Source of the DNA: JBOGEN01 sp050743265
GTDB taxonomy: Bacteria; Actinomycetota; Actinomycetes; JBOGEN01
Length of the DNA: 48,212 nt
Reading direction: 5' to 3'
NCBI GenBank assembly: GCA_050743265.1
Contig: JBOGEN010000142.1
Coordinates: 1 to 48,212, forward strand
Shown here: positions 40,980-48,212 of the stretch, one piece after another
Layout: every line of letters starts with the position of its first letter
Numbering within the stretch: position 1 is the first letter of the stretch
Position numbers and translations under genes: made by a program
Notes under the pieces: generated by a model
The model's database searches: none
What the model was told of the DNA's origin: nothing
The model's input: only the letters and a program-made list of their open reading frames with translations

Positions 40980-41924
40980 ATGCCGGGAGCAGGTTCACCC
41001 GACCTGGCCGCTGCCGTCCGCGTCCGCGTCCCGGCCACCAGCGCCAACTTGGGTCCGGGCTTCGACAGCCTGGGCCTCGCGCTCGCCGTCCACGACGAGG
41101 TCGTCGTTCGTCCCACCGGGCCGGGGCTCGTCGTCACGGTCGACGGGGAGGGCGCGGACGACGTCCCCCGCGACGAGACCAACCTGCTGGTCCGTGCGCT
41201 GCGGCTCGGGCTGGACCGGCTCGGCGTGGGCGCCGACGTCGGCCTCGAGGTGTCCTGCGCGCTGCGGGTGCCGCACGCGCGCGGGCTGGGCTCGTCCGCG
41301 GCTGCGATCGTGGCCGGCCTCGTCGCGGCACGCGCGCTCGTCCCCGACGGGTCGGACGCACTGCCCACGTCCGCGCTGCTCGCTCTCGCGCACGGGCTCG
41401 AGGGTCACCCGGACAACGTCGCGGCCACCCTGCTCGGCGGGCTGACCATCGCCTGGACAGCGCAGGACGGCTCGGGCACCGGCGCGCCGGCGGTGCACGC
41501 CCTGCACAAGGAGCCGGTCGCCGACCTGGCCCCGACGGTGCTCGTCCCGCCTGGGCGTGCCTCGACCCACGCGGCGCGGACATTGCTGCCCGCGCAGGTG
41601 CCGTACGCCGACGCCGTACGGAACACCGCGAGGGCCGCGCTGCTCGTCGAGGCACTCACGCACCGTCCCGACCTGTTGCTCACAGCGACCGAGGACGCGT
41701 TGCACCAGCAGTACCGGCGACCGGCGATGCCCGAGTCGATCGCGCTCGTCGACGATCTCCGTGCGAAGGGCCAGGCCGCCGTACTCTCCGGGGCCGGGCC
41801 GAGCGTGCTCGTGCTCGGGACGCTCGCGGAGCGCGAGGACGCCTCCGCGCTCTGCCCCCGGGGGTGGGTCGCCTGGCCGCTCGCGGTCGACCGGGACGGA
41901 GCGCGCGTCCTGCCGGCGGACTGA
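40980..41924 (+). CDS. thrB: Homoserine kinase
   Basis: A 314-residue GHMP kinase phosphorylating homoserine. RVRVPATSANLGPGFDSLGLAL is the N-terminal motif, PHARGLGSSAAAIVAGL is the ATP loop, and GAGPSVLVLG is the third GHMP motif. The ATG at 40980 has a GAGGAGG ribosome site 8 bases upstream; ATG 40917 in the same frame does not. It is followed by a 371-base gap to rho. Confidence 0.94.
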   Translation: MPGAGSPDLAAAVRVRVPATSANLGPGFDSLGLALAVHDEVVVRPTGPGLVVTVDGEGADDVPRDETNLLVRALRLGLDRLGVGADVGLEVSCALRVPHARGLGSSAAAIVAGLVAARALVPDGSDALPTSALLALAHGLEGHPDNVAATLLGGLTIAWTAQDGSGTGAPAVHALHKEPVADLAPTVLVPPGRASTHAARTLLPAQVPYADAVRNTARAALLVEALTHRPDLLLTATEDALHQQYRRPAMPESIALVDDLRAKGQAAVLSGAGPSVLVLGTLAEREDASALCPRGWVAWPLAVDRDGARVLPAD

Positions 41925-42295
41925 CGATCTCTCGCCCCTCGACGCGGCGACTTCGTGGGGCTTGGAACAACGCTGGGGCTCGGGGTGTTACATTCGTGAC
42001 GCATCAGACGGCCTTCGGGGCCGGGTGCTCCGTCGCCACACGATGACACCGGGCCCTCCATGCGCCCGGCAGTGGTTTCCTGAACACCGCGCACCGTCAG
42101 GTGCGGCAACCGCCGTACCCGGGTGCCGGAACGGATCCCGGTGACGACTCGAGCCTCTCGCCCCTCCGTCTGGACACTTCATGGCCGTCCCCGCCGAGTG
42201 GCGGGACATGTACCCCGGCATCGGCCGGCAGCACCACGGGGGTCACCGCGTCCGACGAGACGACGAACCCCCGATCACTGAGGGAAGGACCCGAC
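41925..42295 (+). other. 371-base gap and probable leader ahead of rho
   Basis: No convincing open frame for a standard gene. It holds the candidate promoter above and, at about 42058, a tiny open frame encoding MRPAVVS and a stop without an obvious ribosome site. A cytosine-rich middle could be a Rho-binding site for autoregulation, which is the usual inference for long rho leaders. I see no known riboswitch. Confidence 0.35.
41964..41994 (+). promoter_or_regulatory. Candidate promoter of rho (possible stress-sigma type)
   Basis: GGAAC (41964-41968), 18 bases, then GTT (41987-41989) resembles the SigR/SigH pattern GGAAT-N18-GTT. The overlapping TACATT (41989-41994) could be a housekeeping -10. 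Either would give a leader of roughly 295 bases. Confidence 0.35.
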
Positions 42296-44278
42296 GTGTC
42301 CGACACCACCACCGACATGCTCACCGGCGCGCGCCCACAGGACGCGACGCCGGAGAAGACCCCGCACGAGCCCGCCTCCACCGACCGGTCGGAGCGGGAC
42401 GACGGCGGTGCGGACGCCGCGCAGGCGCCTGCGGGGTCCGGCGAGCGCCCTGCGCGCCGGCGTCGGTCCGGCACCGGGCTTGCCGGCATGGTCCTGCCCG
42501 AGCTCCAGGCGATGGCTGCCGAGCTCGGTATCAGCGGCACCGGCCGCATGCGCAAGAGTGAGTTGATCGCGGCCATCCAGGCGAAGCAGGGCGGCTCCGG
42601 CGGCTCGGGTGGTTCTGGCGGCTCTGGTTCGGACGGTTCGAGCGAGGGGTCCAACGGGAGCCAGAACGCTGGTACGCCGGCCTCCAACGCCCCGCGCGGC
42701 GACGGCGGCCGCGAGCCGCAGGGCCGTGACTCGGGTGACTCGGGGAGTTCCGGTGACTCCGGCGACTCGGGTCAGCCCGCCGAGCGGCAGAACCGCGGCG
42801 ACCAGGGCCAGGGCGGTCAGAACCAGGGTGGCCAGAACCAGGGCGGTCAGCAGAGCCGCGGTGGCGGTCAGGCCGGCCAGGGCGGCCAGCAGAACCGCGG
42901 AGGCGGTGGACAGGGCGGCCAGAACCGGGGTGGCCAGGGCGGTCAGGGTGGCCAGCAGAACCAGGGCCAGAACCGCGGCGGCCAAGGCGGTCAGAACCGC
43001 GACGACGACGACTTCGGCGGGGGCGGCAGTCGCCGGCGCCGCGGCAGGTTCCGCGAGCGCAACCGGCGCCGCGGTGGCGGTGGTGGCGGCGGCCGCGAGA
43101 ACTGGAACGACCCCGAGCCCACGATCGCCGAGGACGACGTCCTCATCCCGGTCGCCGGGATCCTCGACATCCTCGACAACTACGCATTCGTGCGGACCTC
43201 GGGCTACCTGCCCGGGCCGAACGACGTCTACGTCTCGCTGGCCCAGGTCCGCAAGAACGGCCTGCGCAAGGGCGATGCGATCACCGGCGCGGTGCGTCAG
43301 CCCCGCGAGGGCGAGCGTCGCGAGAAGTTCAACGCGCTCGTGCGGCTCGACTCGGTCAACGGGCTCGCGGTCGAGCAGGCGAAGCAGCGCGTCGACTTCG
43401 GCAAGCTCACCCCGCTGTACCCGCAGGACCGGCTGCCGCTCGAGACCGAGCCCAACGGTTTCACCACGCGGATCATCGACCTGATAGCGCCGATCGGTAA
43501 GGGCCAGCGCGGCCTCATCGTCTCTCCGCCGAAGGCCGGCAAGACGATGGTCCTCCAGGCCATCGCCAATGCGATCACGAAGAACAACCCGGAGACCCAC
43601 CTCATGGTCGTGCTCGTCGACGAGCGGCCCGAGGAGGTCACGGACATGCAGCGGTCGGTGAAGGGCGAGGTCATCGCCTCGACGTTCGACCGTCCGGCAG
43701 AGGACCACACCACGGTCGCCGAGCTCTCGATCGAGCGGGCGAAGCGGCTCGTCGAGCTCGGCCACGACGTGATCGTCCTGCTCGACTCGATCACACGGCT
43801 CGGCCGCGCGTACAACCTGGCCGCCCCGGCCAGCGGCCGCATCCTCTCCGGGGGCGTGGACTCGACGGCGCTCTACCCGCCGAAGCGCTTCTTCGGTGCC
43901 GCCCGCAACATCGAGAACGGCGGGTCGCTCACCATCCTCGCGACCGCCCTCGTCGAGACCGGGTCGCGGATGGACGAGGTGATCTTCGAGGAGTTCAAGG
44001 GCACCGGCAACATGGAGCTCAAGCTCGACCGGAAGCTCGCGGACAAGCGGATCTTCCCCGCGGTGGACGTGGACGCGTCCGGCACCCGCAAGGAGGAGAT
44101 CCTCATGTCCCGTGAGGAGCTCCAGATCGTGTGGAAGCTCCGCCGGGTCCTCAACGCGCTGGACTCCCAGCAGGCGCTCGAGCTGCTCACCGACAAGCTG
44201 AAGTCGACCAAGAGCAACGCCGAGTTCCTCATGCAGGTCCAGAAGACCACTCCGGTGCCCAGCACCCAGGAGGACTGA
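42296..44278 (+). CDS. rho: Transcription termination factor Rho with a long low-complexity insertion
   Basis: A 660-residue RNA-dependent ATPase. After an N-terminal tail comes LPELQAMAAELGISGTGRMRKSELIAAIQ, the N-terminal helical domain. A Gly/Asn/Gln/Arg-rich insertion of roughly 170 residues follows. The RNA-binding domain includes DNYAFVRTSGYLPGPNDVYV and GDAITGAVRQPREGERREKF. The ATPase has Walker A SPPKAGKTM, Walker B VIVLLDSITRLGRAYN and the R-loop GGSLTILATALVETGSRMD. The GTG at 42296 has a GGGAAGGA ribosome site 6 bases upstream. Confidence 0.95.
   Translation: MSDTTTDMLTGARPQDATPEKTPHEPASTDRSERDDGGADAAQAPAGSGERPARRRRSGTGLAGMVLPELQAMAAELGISGTGRMRKSELIAAIQAKQGGSGGSGGSGGSGSDGSSEGSNGSQNAGTPASNAPRGDGGREPQGRDSGDSGSSGDSGDSGQPAERQNRGDQGQGGQNQGGQNQGGQQSRGGGQAGQGGQQNRGGGGQGGQNRGGQGGQGGQQNQGQNRGGQGGQNRDDDDFGGGGSRRRRGRFRERNRRRGGGGGGGRENWNDPEPTIAEDDVLIPVAGILDILDNYAFVRTSGYLPGPNDVYVSLAQVRKNGLRKGDAITGAVRQPREGERREKFNALVRLDSVNGLAVEQAKQRVDFGKLTPLYPQDRLPLETEPNGFTTRIIDLIAPIGKGQRGLIVSPPKAGKTMVLQAIANAITKNNPETHLMVVLVDERPEEVTDMQRSVKGEVIASTFDRPAEDHTTVAELSIERAKRLVELGHDVIVLLDSITRLGRAYNLAAPASGRILSGGVDSTALYPPKRFFGAARNIENGGSLTILATALVETGSRMDEVIFEEFKGTGNMELKLDRKLADKRIFPAVDVDASGTRKEEILMSREELQIVWKLRRVLNALDSQQALELLTDKLKSTKSNAEFLMQVQKTTPVPSTQED
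42590..43098 (+). repeat. Gly/Asn/Gln-rich low-complexity insertion of Rho
   Basis: About 170 codons with short degenerate repeats: GGS/GSD first, then GGQNQ, GGQ and NRGGQ units, and a final RRRGRFRERNRRRGGGG basic patch. It is in frame and free of stops. Actinobacterial Rho proteins often have an RNA-binding insertion here, usually arginine-rich; this one is unusually rich in Asn and Gln. Confidence 0.85.
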
Positions 44279-44360
44279 GCCGCGGAACAACGCCAGGTCA
44301 GCCTGCGTTTGGGAGGCATCGGTCCCCCGCATGCCAGACTGAGGGGTCGGTTCCGGTTCA

Positions 44361-44380
44361 CGCCCCGCAGCCGCGGGGCG
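44361..44380 (+). promoter_or_regulatory. Strong hairpin in the rpmE leader
   Basis: CGCCCCGC-AGCC-GCGGGGCG is an 8-bp perfect stem with a 4-base loop, 32 bases before the rpmE start. It might be a terminator for rho, or an L31-responsive leader, since candidate L31 leaders have been described in actinobacteria; I cannot tell which. Confidence 0.45.
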
Positions 44381-44412
44381 ACCCGGCGACCAGATCGACG
44401 AGGAGCGTACGC

Positions 44413-44628
44413 GTGAAGCCCGACATCCACCCTGAGTACGTGGAGACCACGGTGACCTGCACCTGTGGCACCACGTTCACCACGCGCAGCACGGCCAAGA
44501 ACGGTGTGATCCACACCGACATGTGCTCGCAGTGTCACCCCTTCTATACCGGCAAGCAGCGGATCCTCGACACCGGCGGCCGCGTGGCCCGGTTCGAGAA
44601 GCGCTTCGGCACCAAGCGGTCCAAGTAG
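44413..44628 (+). CDS. rpmE: 50S ribosomal protein L31, zinc-binding type
   Basis: A 71-residue ribosomal protein. KPDIHPEYVETTVTCTCGTT and DMCSQCHPFYTGKQRILDT show the CxC and CxxC zinc ligands, so this is the zinc-containing C+ form rather than the zinc-free paralogue used in starvation. The GTG start has a GAGGAG ribosome site. It is followed by a long hairpin. Confidence 0.96.
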   Translation: MKPDIHPEYVETTVTCTCGTTFTTRSTAKNGVIHTDMCSQCHPFYTGKQRILDTGGRVARFEKRFGTKRSK

Positions 44629-44635
44629 CGACGTC

Positions 44636-44680
44636 ACGGCGCCGGTCGGCAGGCGGTCACCGTCTGCGGACCGGCGCCGT
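44636..44680 (+). terminator. Long near-perfect hairpin after rpmE
   Basis: ACGGCGCCGGTC (44636-44647) pairs exactly with GACCGGCGCCGT (44669-44680), and the interior GCAGGCGGT/ACCGTCTGC continues the stem with one G-T pair and one G-G mismatch. About 21 pairs in total, starting 8 bases after the stop. There is no T-tract, as is common for actinobacterial terminators. Confidence 0.7.
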
Positions 44681-44731
44681 CGGCGTGCGAGGGCGGACGG
44701 CGGAGGCTCAGGGAACGGCGAGGAGGTTCGA

Positions 44732-45814
44732 GTGTTCGAGACGGTCGACGACCTCGTCGCCGAACACGCCGAGCTCGAGCGGCGGCTCGCCGACCCGGCC
44801 GTCCACGCCGACCCCGCGCAGGCCCGCAAGCTGAACCGCCGGTACGCCGAGCTCACGCCCGTCGTCGAGACGTACGCGGCGTGGCGGCAGGTCGGCGGCG
44901 ACCTGGAGACCGCCAGGGAGCTCGCCGCCGAGGACGCGTCCTTCCGCGACGAGCTGCCGGGCCTCGAGGCATCCCGCGGCGAGCTCGAGCAGCGGCTGCA
45001 GGGGCTCCTCGTGCCCCGCGACCCGAACGACGACAAGGACGCCATCCTCGAGATCAAGGCGGGCGAGGGCGGCGAGGAGTCCGCGCTGTTCGCGGGCGAC
45101 CTGCTGCGCATGTACACCCGGTACGCCGAGCGCCGCGGGTGGCGTACGGAGATCCTCGACGCGGTCGAGTCCGACCTCGGGGGCTACAAGGACGTCTCGC
45201 TCGCGGTCAAGGCGCGCGGGGGAGCCGGGGGAGTACAGCCGGGTGAGGGCGTGTGGGCACGGCTGAAGTACGAGGGCGGCGTGCACCGCGTCCAGCGTGT
45301 TCCGGTGACCGAGTCGCAGGGCCGCATCCACACCTCGGCGGCGGGCGTCCACGTGCTGCCCGAGGCGGAGGACATCGAGGTCGAGATCGGCCCGAACGAC
45401 CTGCGCATCGACGTGTTCCGCTCGTCCGGCCCGGGAGGCCAGAGCGTGAACACGACAGACTCCGCCGTCCGCATCACGCACCTGCCCAGCGGTGTCGTGG
45501 TGTCGTGCCAGAACGAGAAGAGCCAGCTGCAGAACCGTGAGCAGGCGATGCGCATCCTCCGGGCTCGCCTGTACGCGGCGGCGCAGGAGGAGGCGGACGC
45601 CGCGGCCTCTGCCGAACGGCGCCTGCAGGTCCGCACCGTGGACCGGTCGGAGCGCGTCCGCACCTACAACTACCCCGAGAACCGCATCTCCGACCACCGC
45701 GTGGGGTTCAAGGCGCACAACCTCGACGGCGTGCTCGACGGCGACCTCGACGCTGTCGTCCAGGCGCTCATCGACGCCGACACCGCCACCCGCCTGGCCA
45801 CGGCGGGCTCGTGA
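44732..45814 (+). CDS. prfA: Peptide chain release factor 1
   Basis: A 360-residue class I release factor reading UAA and UAG. The RF1-type stop-recognition tripeptide PVT is in HRVQRVPVTESQGRIHTSA (RF2 would have SPF), and the hydrolysis motif GGQ is in SSGPGGQSVNTTDSAVRITH. The GTG at 44732 has a GAGGAGG ribosome site 5 bases upstream. Its stop overlaps the prmC start by four bases (GTGA); prmC encodes the enzyme that methylates its GGQ glutamine. Confidence 0.97.
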   Translation: MFETVDDLVAEHAELERRLADPAVHADPAQARKLNRRYAELTPVVETYAAWRQVGGDLETARELAAEDASFRDELPGLEASRGELEQRLQGLLVPRDPNDDKDAILEIKAGEGGEESALFAGDLLRMYTRYAERRGWRTEILDAVESDLGGYKDVSLAVKARGGAGGVQPGEGVWARLKYEGGVHRVQRVPVTESQGRIHTSAAGVHVLPEAEDIEVEIGPNDLRIDVFRSSGPGGQSVNTTDSAVRITHLPSGVVVSCQNEKSQLQNREQAMRILRARLYAAAQEEADAAASAERRLQVRTVDRSERVRTYNYPENRISDHRVGFKAHNLDGVLDGDLDAVVQALIDADTATRLATAGS

Positions 45815-46698
45815 CCGGCCGCCGCCCCCTCGTACCGGACCACGCGACCGCGGACGAGGTCGTCCTGCTGCGCCGTGCCGTGGCGGACGCCGCTCGCCGG
45901 CTTGCCGAGGCCGGGGTCCCCTCGCCCCGGGCGGACGCCGAGCTGCTGGCGGCGCACGTGCTCGGCTGCCGCCGGGCCGACCTGCTCTGGCACCACGAGC
46001 TCCCCGGCGAGGCGTACGCGGCGGTGGTGGCCCGGCGCGCCGCCCGCGAGCCGGTGCAGCACCTGACCGGCGAGGCCCCGTTCCGCCACCTGGTGCTGGC
46101 GGTCGGGCCTGGCGTGTTCGTCCCGCGTCCGGAGACGGAGGTCGTGGCCGGCGCCGTGGTGGACGCCTTGCGTGCCGGAGCCGGGGCCCCGGCCCACCCC
46201 GTCGTCGTCGACCTCGGTACCGGCTCGGGTGCGATCGCCCTGGCCGTGGCCACCGAGGTGCCCGGGGCACGGGTGTACGCGGTCGAGTCGGACGCGGCGG
46301 CGGCGGACTGGGCGTCGCGCAACCTCGCCGGGTCCGGCGTCGAGCTGTACCGGGGCGACCTCGCCGAGGCCCTGGGCGCGATGGACGGCACCGTGGACGT
46401 CGTGGTGAGCAACCCGCCCTACGTGCCGGAGACCTCGCGCGGCCGTCTCGACCCCGAGGTGGAGCGGTACGACCCCCCGGCGGCACTGTGGGGCGGGTCG
46501 GACGGGCTCGACGTCGTGCGTGCGGTCGTCGAGGCGGCGACCCGGCTCCTCCGGCCCGGGGGGCTGCTCGTGCTCGAGCACGACGACACCCACGCCGCCG
46601 CGGCGCCCGCGCTGCTGCAGGCGGCCGGATGGGGTGAGGTCACCGGCAACCGCGACCTGGTCGGACGTCCCCGGTTCGTGACCGCGTTCCGGCCGTGA
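45811..46698 (+). CDS. prmC: Release factor glutamine N5-methyltransferase (PrmC/HemK)
   Basis: A 295-residue SAM-dependent enzyme that methylates the GGQ glutamine of release factors. The N-terminal helical domain holds AGVPSPRADAELLAAHVLG; motif I is VVDLGTGSGAIALAVA; the catalytic NPPY motif is in VVSNPPYVPET. FVPRPETE is also typical. Coupled to prfA by a 4-base overlap. Confidence 0.95.
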   Translation: MTGRRPLVPDHATADEVVLLRRAVADAARRLAEAGVPSPRADAELLAAHVLGCRRADLLWHHELPGEAYAAVVARRAAREPVQHLTGEAPFRHLVLAVGPGVFVPRPETEVVAGAVVDALRAGAGAPAHPVVVDLGTGSGAIALAVATEVPGARVYAVESDAAAADWASRNLAGSGVELYRGDLAEALGAMDGTVDVVVSNPPYVPETSRGRLDPEVERYDPPAALWGGSDGLDVVRAVVEAATRLLRPGGLLVLEHDDTHAAAAPALLQAAGWGEVTGNRDLVGRPRFVTAFRP

Positions 46699-46723
46699 GC
46701 CACGGATCGGCGAGGATTGGCCC

Positions 46724-47371
46724 GTGAGCCGACGATTCCGCTGTGACGACGAGGACGACAGGGCCATCGGCCTGCGGGCCGCCGCGTCGGCGGTACGGCG
46801 CGGCGCGCTCGTCGTCCTCCCCACCGACACCGTGTACGGCGTCGGGGCCGACGCGTTCTGCTCCGACGCGGTGGGCGAGCTGCTCGCGGCCAAGGGGCGG
46901 GGACGGTCCATGCCCGTCCCGGTACTCGTCGGGGCGCCTCGCACGGTGGACGGCCTGGTGGCCGACTTCGCCGGCGTGGGACGCGACCTGGCCGAGGCGT
47001 TCTGGCCGGGGCCGCTCACCCTGGTCTGCCGCGAGCAGCCCTCGCTCTCCTGGGACCTCGGGGAGACCCGCGGCACCGTGGCGGTCCGGATGCCTCTGCA
47101 CCCGGTCGCGATCGAGCTGCTCACCGAGGTCGGGCCGATGGCCGTGTCGAGCGCGAACCGCAGCGGCTCACCGCCGGCCACGACCGCGGACGAGGCCGAG
47201 GAGCAGCTGGGCGAGGCCGTCGCGGTCTACCTGGACGCCGGGCCCTCCGGGGACCCCGTGCCCTCCTCCATCGTCGACCTCACCGGGGACGCGCCCCTCC
47301 TGCTCCGCGAGGGCGCGGTGGGTGTCGAGGCTCTCCGCGAGGTGGCCCCTGACCTGGCCGTCGCGGACTGA
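46724..47371 (+). CDS. tsaC: L-threonylcarbamoyladenylate synthase (TsaC/YrdC/Sua5 family)
   Basis: A 215-residue YrdC-domain enzyme making threonylcarbamoyl-AMP from threonine, bicarbonate and ATP, the first step of t6A37 tRNA modification. RRGALVVLPTDTVYGVGADA, AKGRGRSMPVPVLVG and VSSANRSGSPPATTADEA mark the domain. The length is the short form, without the Sua5 C-terminal domain. The GTG at 46724 has an AGGA ribosome site 7 bases upstream. Confidence 0.94.
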   Translation: MSRRFRCDDEDDRAIGLRAAASAVRRGALVVLPTDTVYGVGADAFCSDAVGELLAAKGRGRSMPVPVLVGAPRTVDGLVADFAGVGRDLAEAFWPGPLTLVCREQPSLSWDLGETRGTVAVRMPLHPVAIELLTEVGPMAVSSANRSGSPPATTADEAEEQLGEAVAVYLDAGPSGDPVPSSIVDLTGDAPLLLREGAVGVEALREVAPDLAVAD

Positions 47372-47417
47372 CCCGCGCGTTCTGGGCCGTGCCTCCGCCC
47401 CGGGGACGGCCTGCCCA

Positions 47418-47423
47418 TACAGT
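47418..47423 (+). promoter_or_regulatory. Candidate -10 element for glyA
   Basis: TACAGT in the 150-base gap before glyA would give a leader of roughly 90 bases. There is no convincing -35. The leader is GC-rich but I found no match to known riboswitch consensus sequences. Confidence 0.35.
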
Positions 47424-47521
47424 GTGAGGGCCGTCTCACGCCAGAGCCGTCGCGGCGTCCCGGGTGGATTCGCCCCTGTCCGGTCCGGGCTGCCGCCGAA
47501 CGGCTCCGCGAAAGGACTTCG

Positions 47522-48212
47522 ATGCCCGAGCTCGACGTCCCGTTCTGGGGCCCGGACTTCCCGGCCCTGCAGCGCGAGGACCCCGAGATCGCCGACGTCG
47601 TCCTCGGCGAGCTGGAGCGGCTGCGGGGCGGGCTGCAGCTCATCGCGAGCGAGAACCTGACGTCCCCGGCGGTGCTGGCCGCGCTCGGCTCGACGCTCAC
47701 GAACAAGTACGCCGAGGGGTATCCCGGCCGGCGGTACTACGGCGGCTGTGCCGAGGTCGACCGGGCCGAGGAGATCGGCATCGCGCGGGCCAAGGAGCTA
47801 TTCGGGGCGGAGCACGCCAACCTGCAGCCGCACAGCGGCGCGAGCGCAAACCTGGCCGCGTACGCCGCGCTGCTCCAGCCGGGCGACGGCGTGCTTGCCA
47901 TGGACCTCCCGCACGGCGGGCACCTGACCCACGGCAGCAAGGTCAACTTCTCGGGCCGGTGGTTCGCCACCGTCGGCTATGCGGTCCGCCCCGACACCGA
48001 GCTGATCGACTACGACGAGGTCCGCGACCTGGCCAAGCAGCACCGGCCGAAGATGATCATCTGTGGTGCCACGGCGTACCCGCGGCTGATCGACTTCGCG
48101 GCGTTCCGCGAGATCGCCGACGAGGTGGGCGCCTGGCTGATGGTCGACGCCGCACACTTCGTCGGGCTGGTCGCCGGCAAGGCCGTCCCCTCGCCGGTGC
48201 CCTACGCCGACG
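47522..48212 (+). CDS. glyA: Serine hydroxymethyltransferase (partial, cut by the window end)
   Basis: The first 230 residues of a PLP enzyme that interconverts serine and glycine with tetrahydrofolate. LQLIASENLTSPAVLAALGSTLTNKYAEGYPG is the family N-terminus; YYGGCAEVDRAE, NLQPHSGASANLAAYAALL, MDLPHGGHLTHG and MVDAAHFVGLVAGK follow. The PLP lysine lies beyond the window. The ATG has an AAAGGA ribosome site. Slightly separated from tsaC by 150 bases. Confidence 0.97.
   Translation, partial: MPELDVPFWGPDFPALQREDPEIADVVLGELERLRGGLQLIASENLTSPAVLAALGSTLTNKYAEGYPGRRYYGGCAEVDRAEEIGIARAKELFGAEHANLQPHSGASANLAAYAALLQPGDGVLAMDLPHGGHLTHGSKVNFSGRWFATVGYAVRPDTELIDYDEVRDLAKQHRPKMIICGATAYPRLIDFAAFREIADEVGAWLMVDAAHFVGLVAGKAVPSPVPYAD

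Noticed and set aside
42181..42561. Alternative gene starting at 42181 overlapping the rho N-terminus
   Set aside because: It runs in another frame through rho, has no ribosome site and its product is Arg/Gly-rich with no domain.
42590..43098. CRISPR-like repeats
   Set aside because: The repeats are short, degenerate, in frame with rho and lack unique spacers of constant length.
42275..44332. Long open frame antisense to rho, and other long overlapping frames such as 11326-14385 on the minus strand
   Set aside because: Same cause: shadow frames of strongly GC-biased genes. Their translations are Ala/Arg/Gly-rich and match no family.
47372..47521. Riboswitch (ZTP, THF, SAM or glycine) ahead of glyA
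   Set aside because: The leader is GC-rich and could fold, but I could not match conserved bases of any of these classes.

Overview
This is a stretch of conserved chromosome from a very GC-rich Gram-positive bacterium, almost certainly an actinomycete (Actinomycetota). The evidence is the strong GC bias at third codon positions, frequent GTG starts, many 1-4 base start/stop overlaps, a nickel superoxide dismutase with its SodX protease, an actinobacterial fused 2-oxoglutarate decarboxylase/dehydrogenase (Kgd), an IdeR/DtxR iron box, small actinobacterial DUF proteins (DUF6104, DUF3052, DUF5302), and the gene order argS-lysA-hom-thrC-thrB-rho-rpmE-prfA-prmC-tsaC-glyA. I cannot assign a genus. 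I saw no insertion sequence, prophage, integrase or CRISPR array.

Layout. 1-3.1 kb: end of a membrane protein gene, then (minus strand) a SigB/SigF-type sigma factor with its RsbW-like anti-sigma factor, a GNAT acetyltransferase and sodN; sodX is divergent from sodN. 3.1-10.1 kb: two separate polar amino acid ABC importers (binding lipoprotein, permease, ATPase, all minus strand), with a CGNR zinc-finger regulator and a divergent methyltransferase between them. 10.3-16.6 kb: malic enzyme, APC-family amino acid permease, MDR oxidoreductase, a PadR/DUF4097 operon with a recognisable promoter-operator, and a DUF4184 membrane protein. 16.5-22.8 kb: DUF6104, kgd, a phytoene-desaturase-like FAD oxidoreductase and DUF3052. 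22.9-28.7 kb: CaiB-type CoA transferase, TesB thioesterase, SDR enzyme, a small membrane protein preceded by a three-copy 16-bp repeat, serA, DUF5302 and DUF2237. 28.7-30.9 kb: cobK-cobF (cobalamin synthesis) and a beta-carbonic anhydrase. 30.9-32.3 kb: an iron-box-controlled pair, a P19-like iron-binding lipoprotein and a histidine-containing membrane protein. 32.4-34.4 kb: a membrane GGDEF-EAL protein. 34.6-48.2 kb: tRNA-Arg(CCG), a CheY-like receiver, then the conserved block argS to glyA (glyA is cut by the window end).

How the genes work together. argS charges the Arg tRNA encoded just upstream. lysA, hom, thrC and thrB make lysine and threonine from the aspartate pathway, while serA and glyA supply serine and glycine. 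rho, rpmE, prfA and prmC belong to transcription termination and translation: PrmC methylates the GGQ glutamine of the PrfA release factor. tsaC starts the t6A tRNA modification. Kgd and malic enzyme are central carbon enzymes. The CoA transferase, thioesterase and SDR look like lipid or branched acyl-CoA metabolism.

Regulatory sequence I could read directly includes a 17/19 match to the iron box, a TTGACA-16-TATCGT promoter overlapped by a 10-bp inverted repeat ahead of the PadR operon, several intergenic hairpins, and a set of genes whose TANNNT -10 element lies only 6-8 bases before the start codon, as expected for leaderless mRNAs. The best candidate for something under-described is the iron-box lipoprotein/membrane-protein pair; the rest is mostly ordinary core genome.
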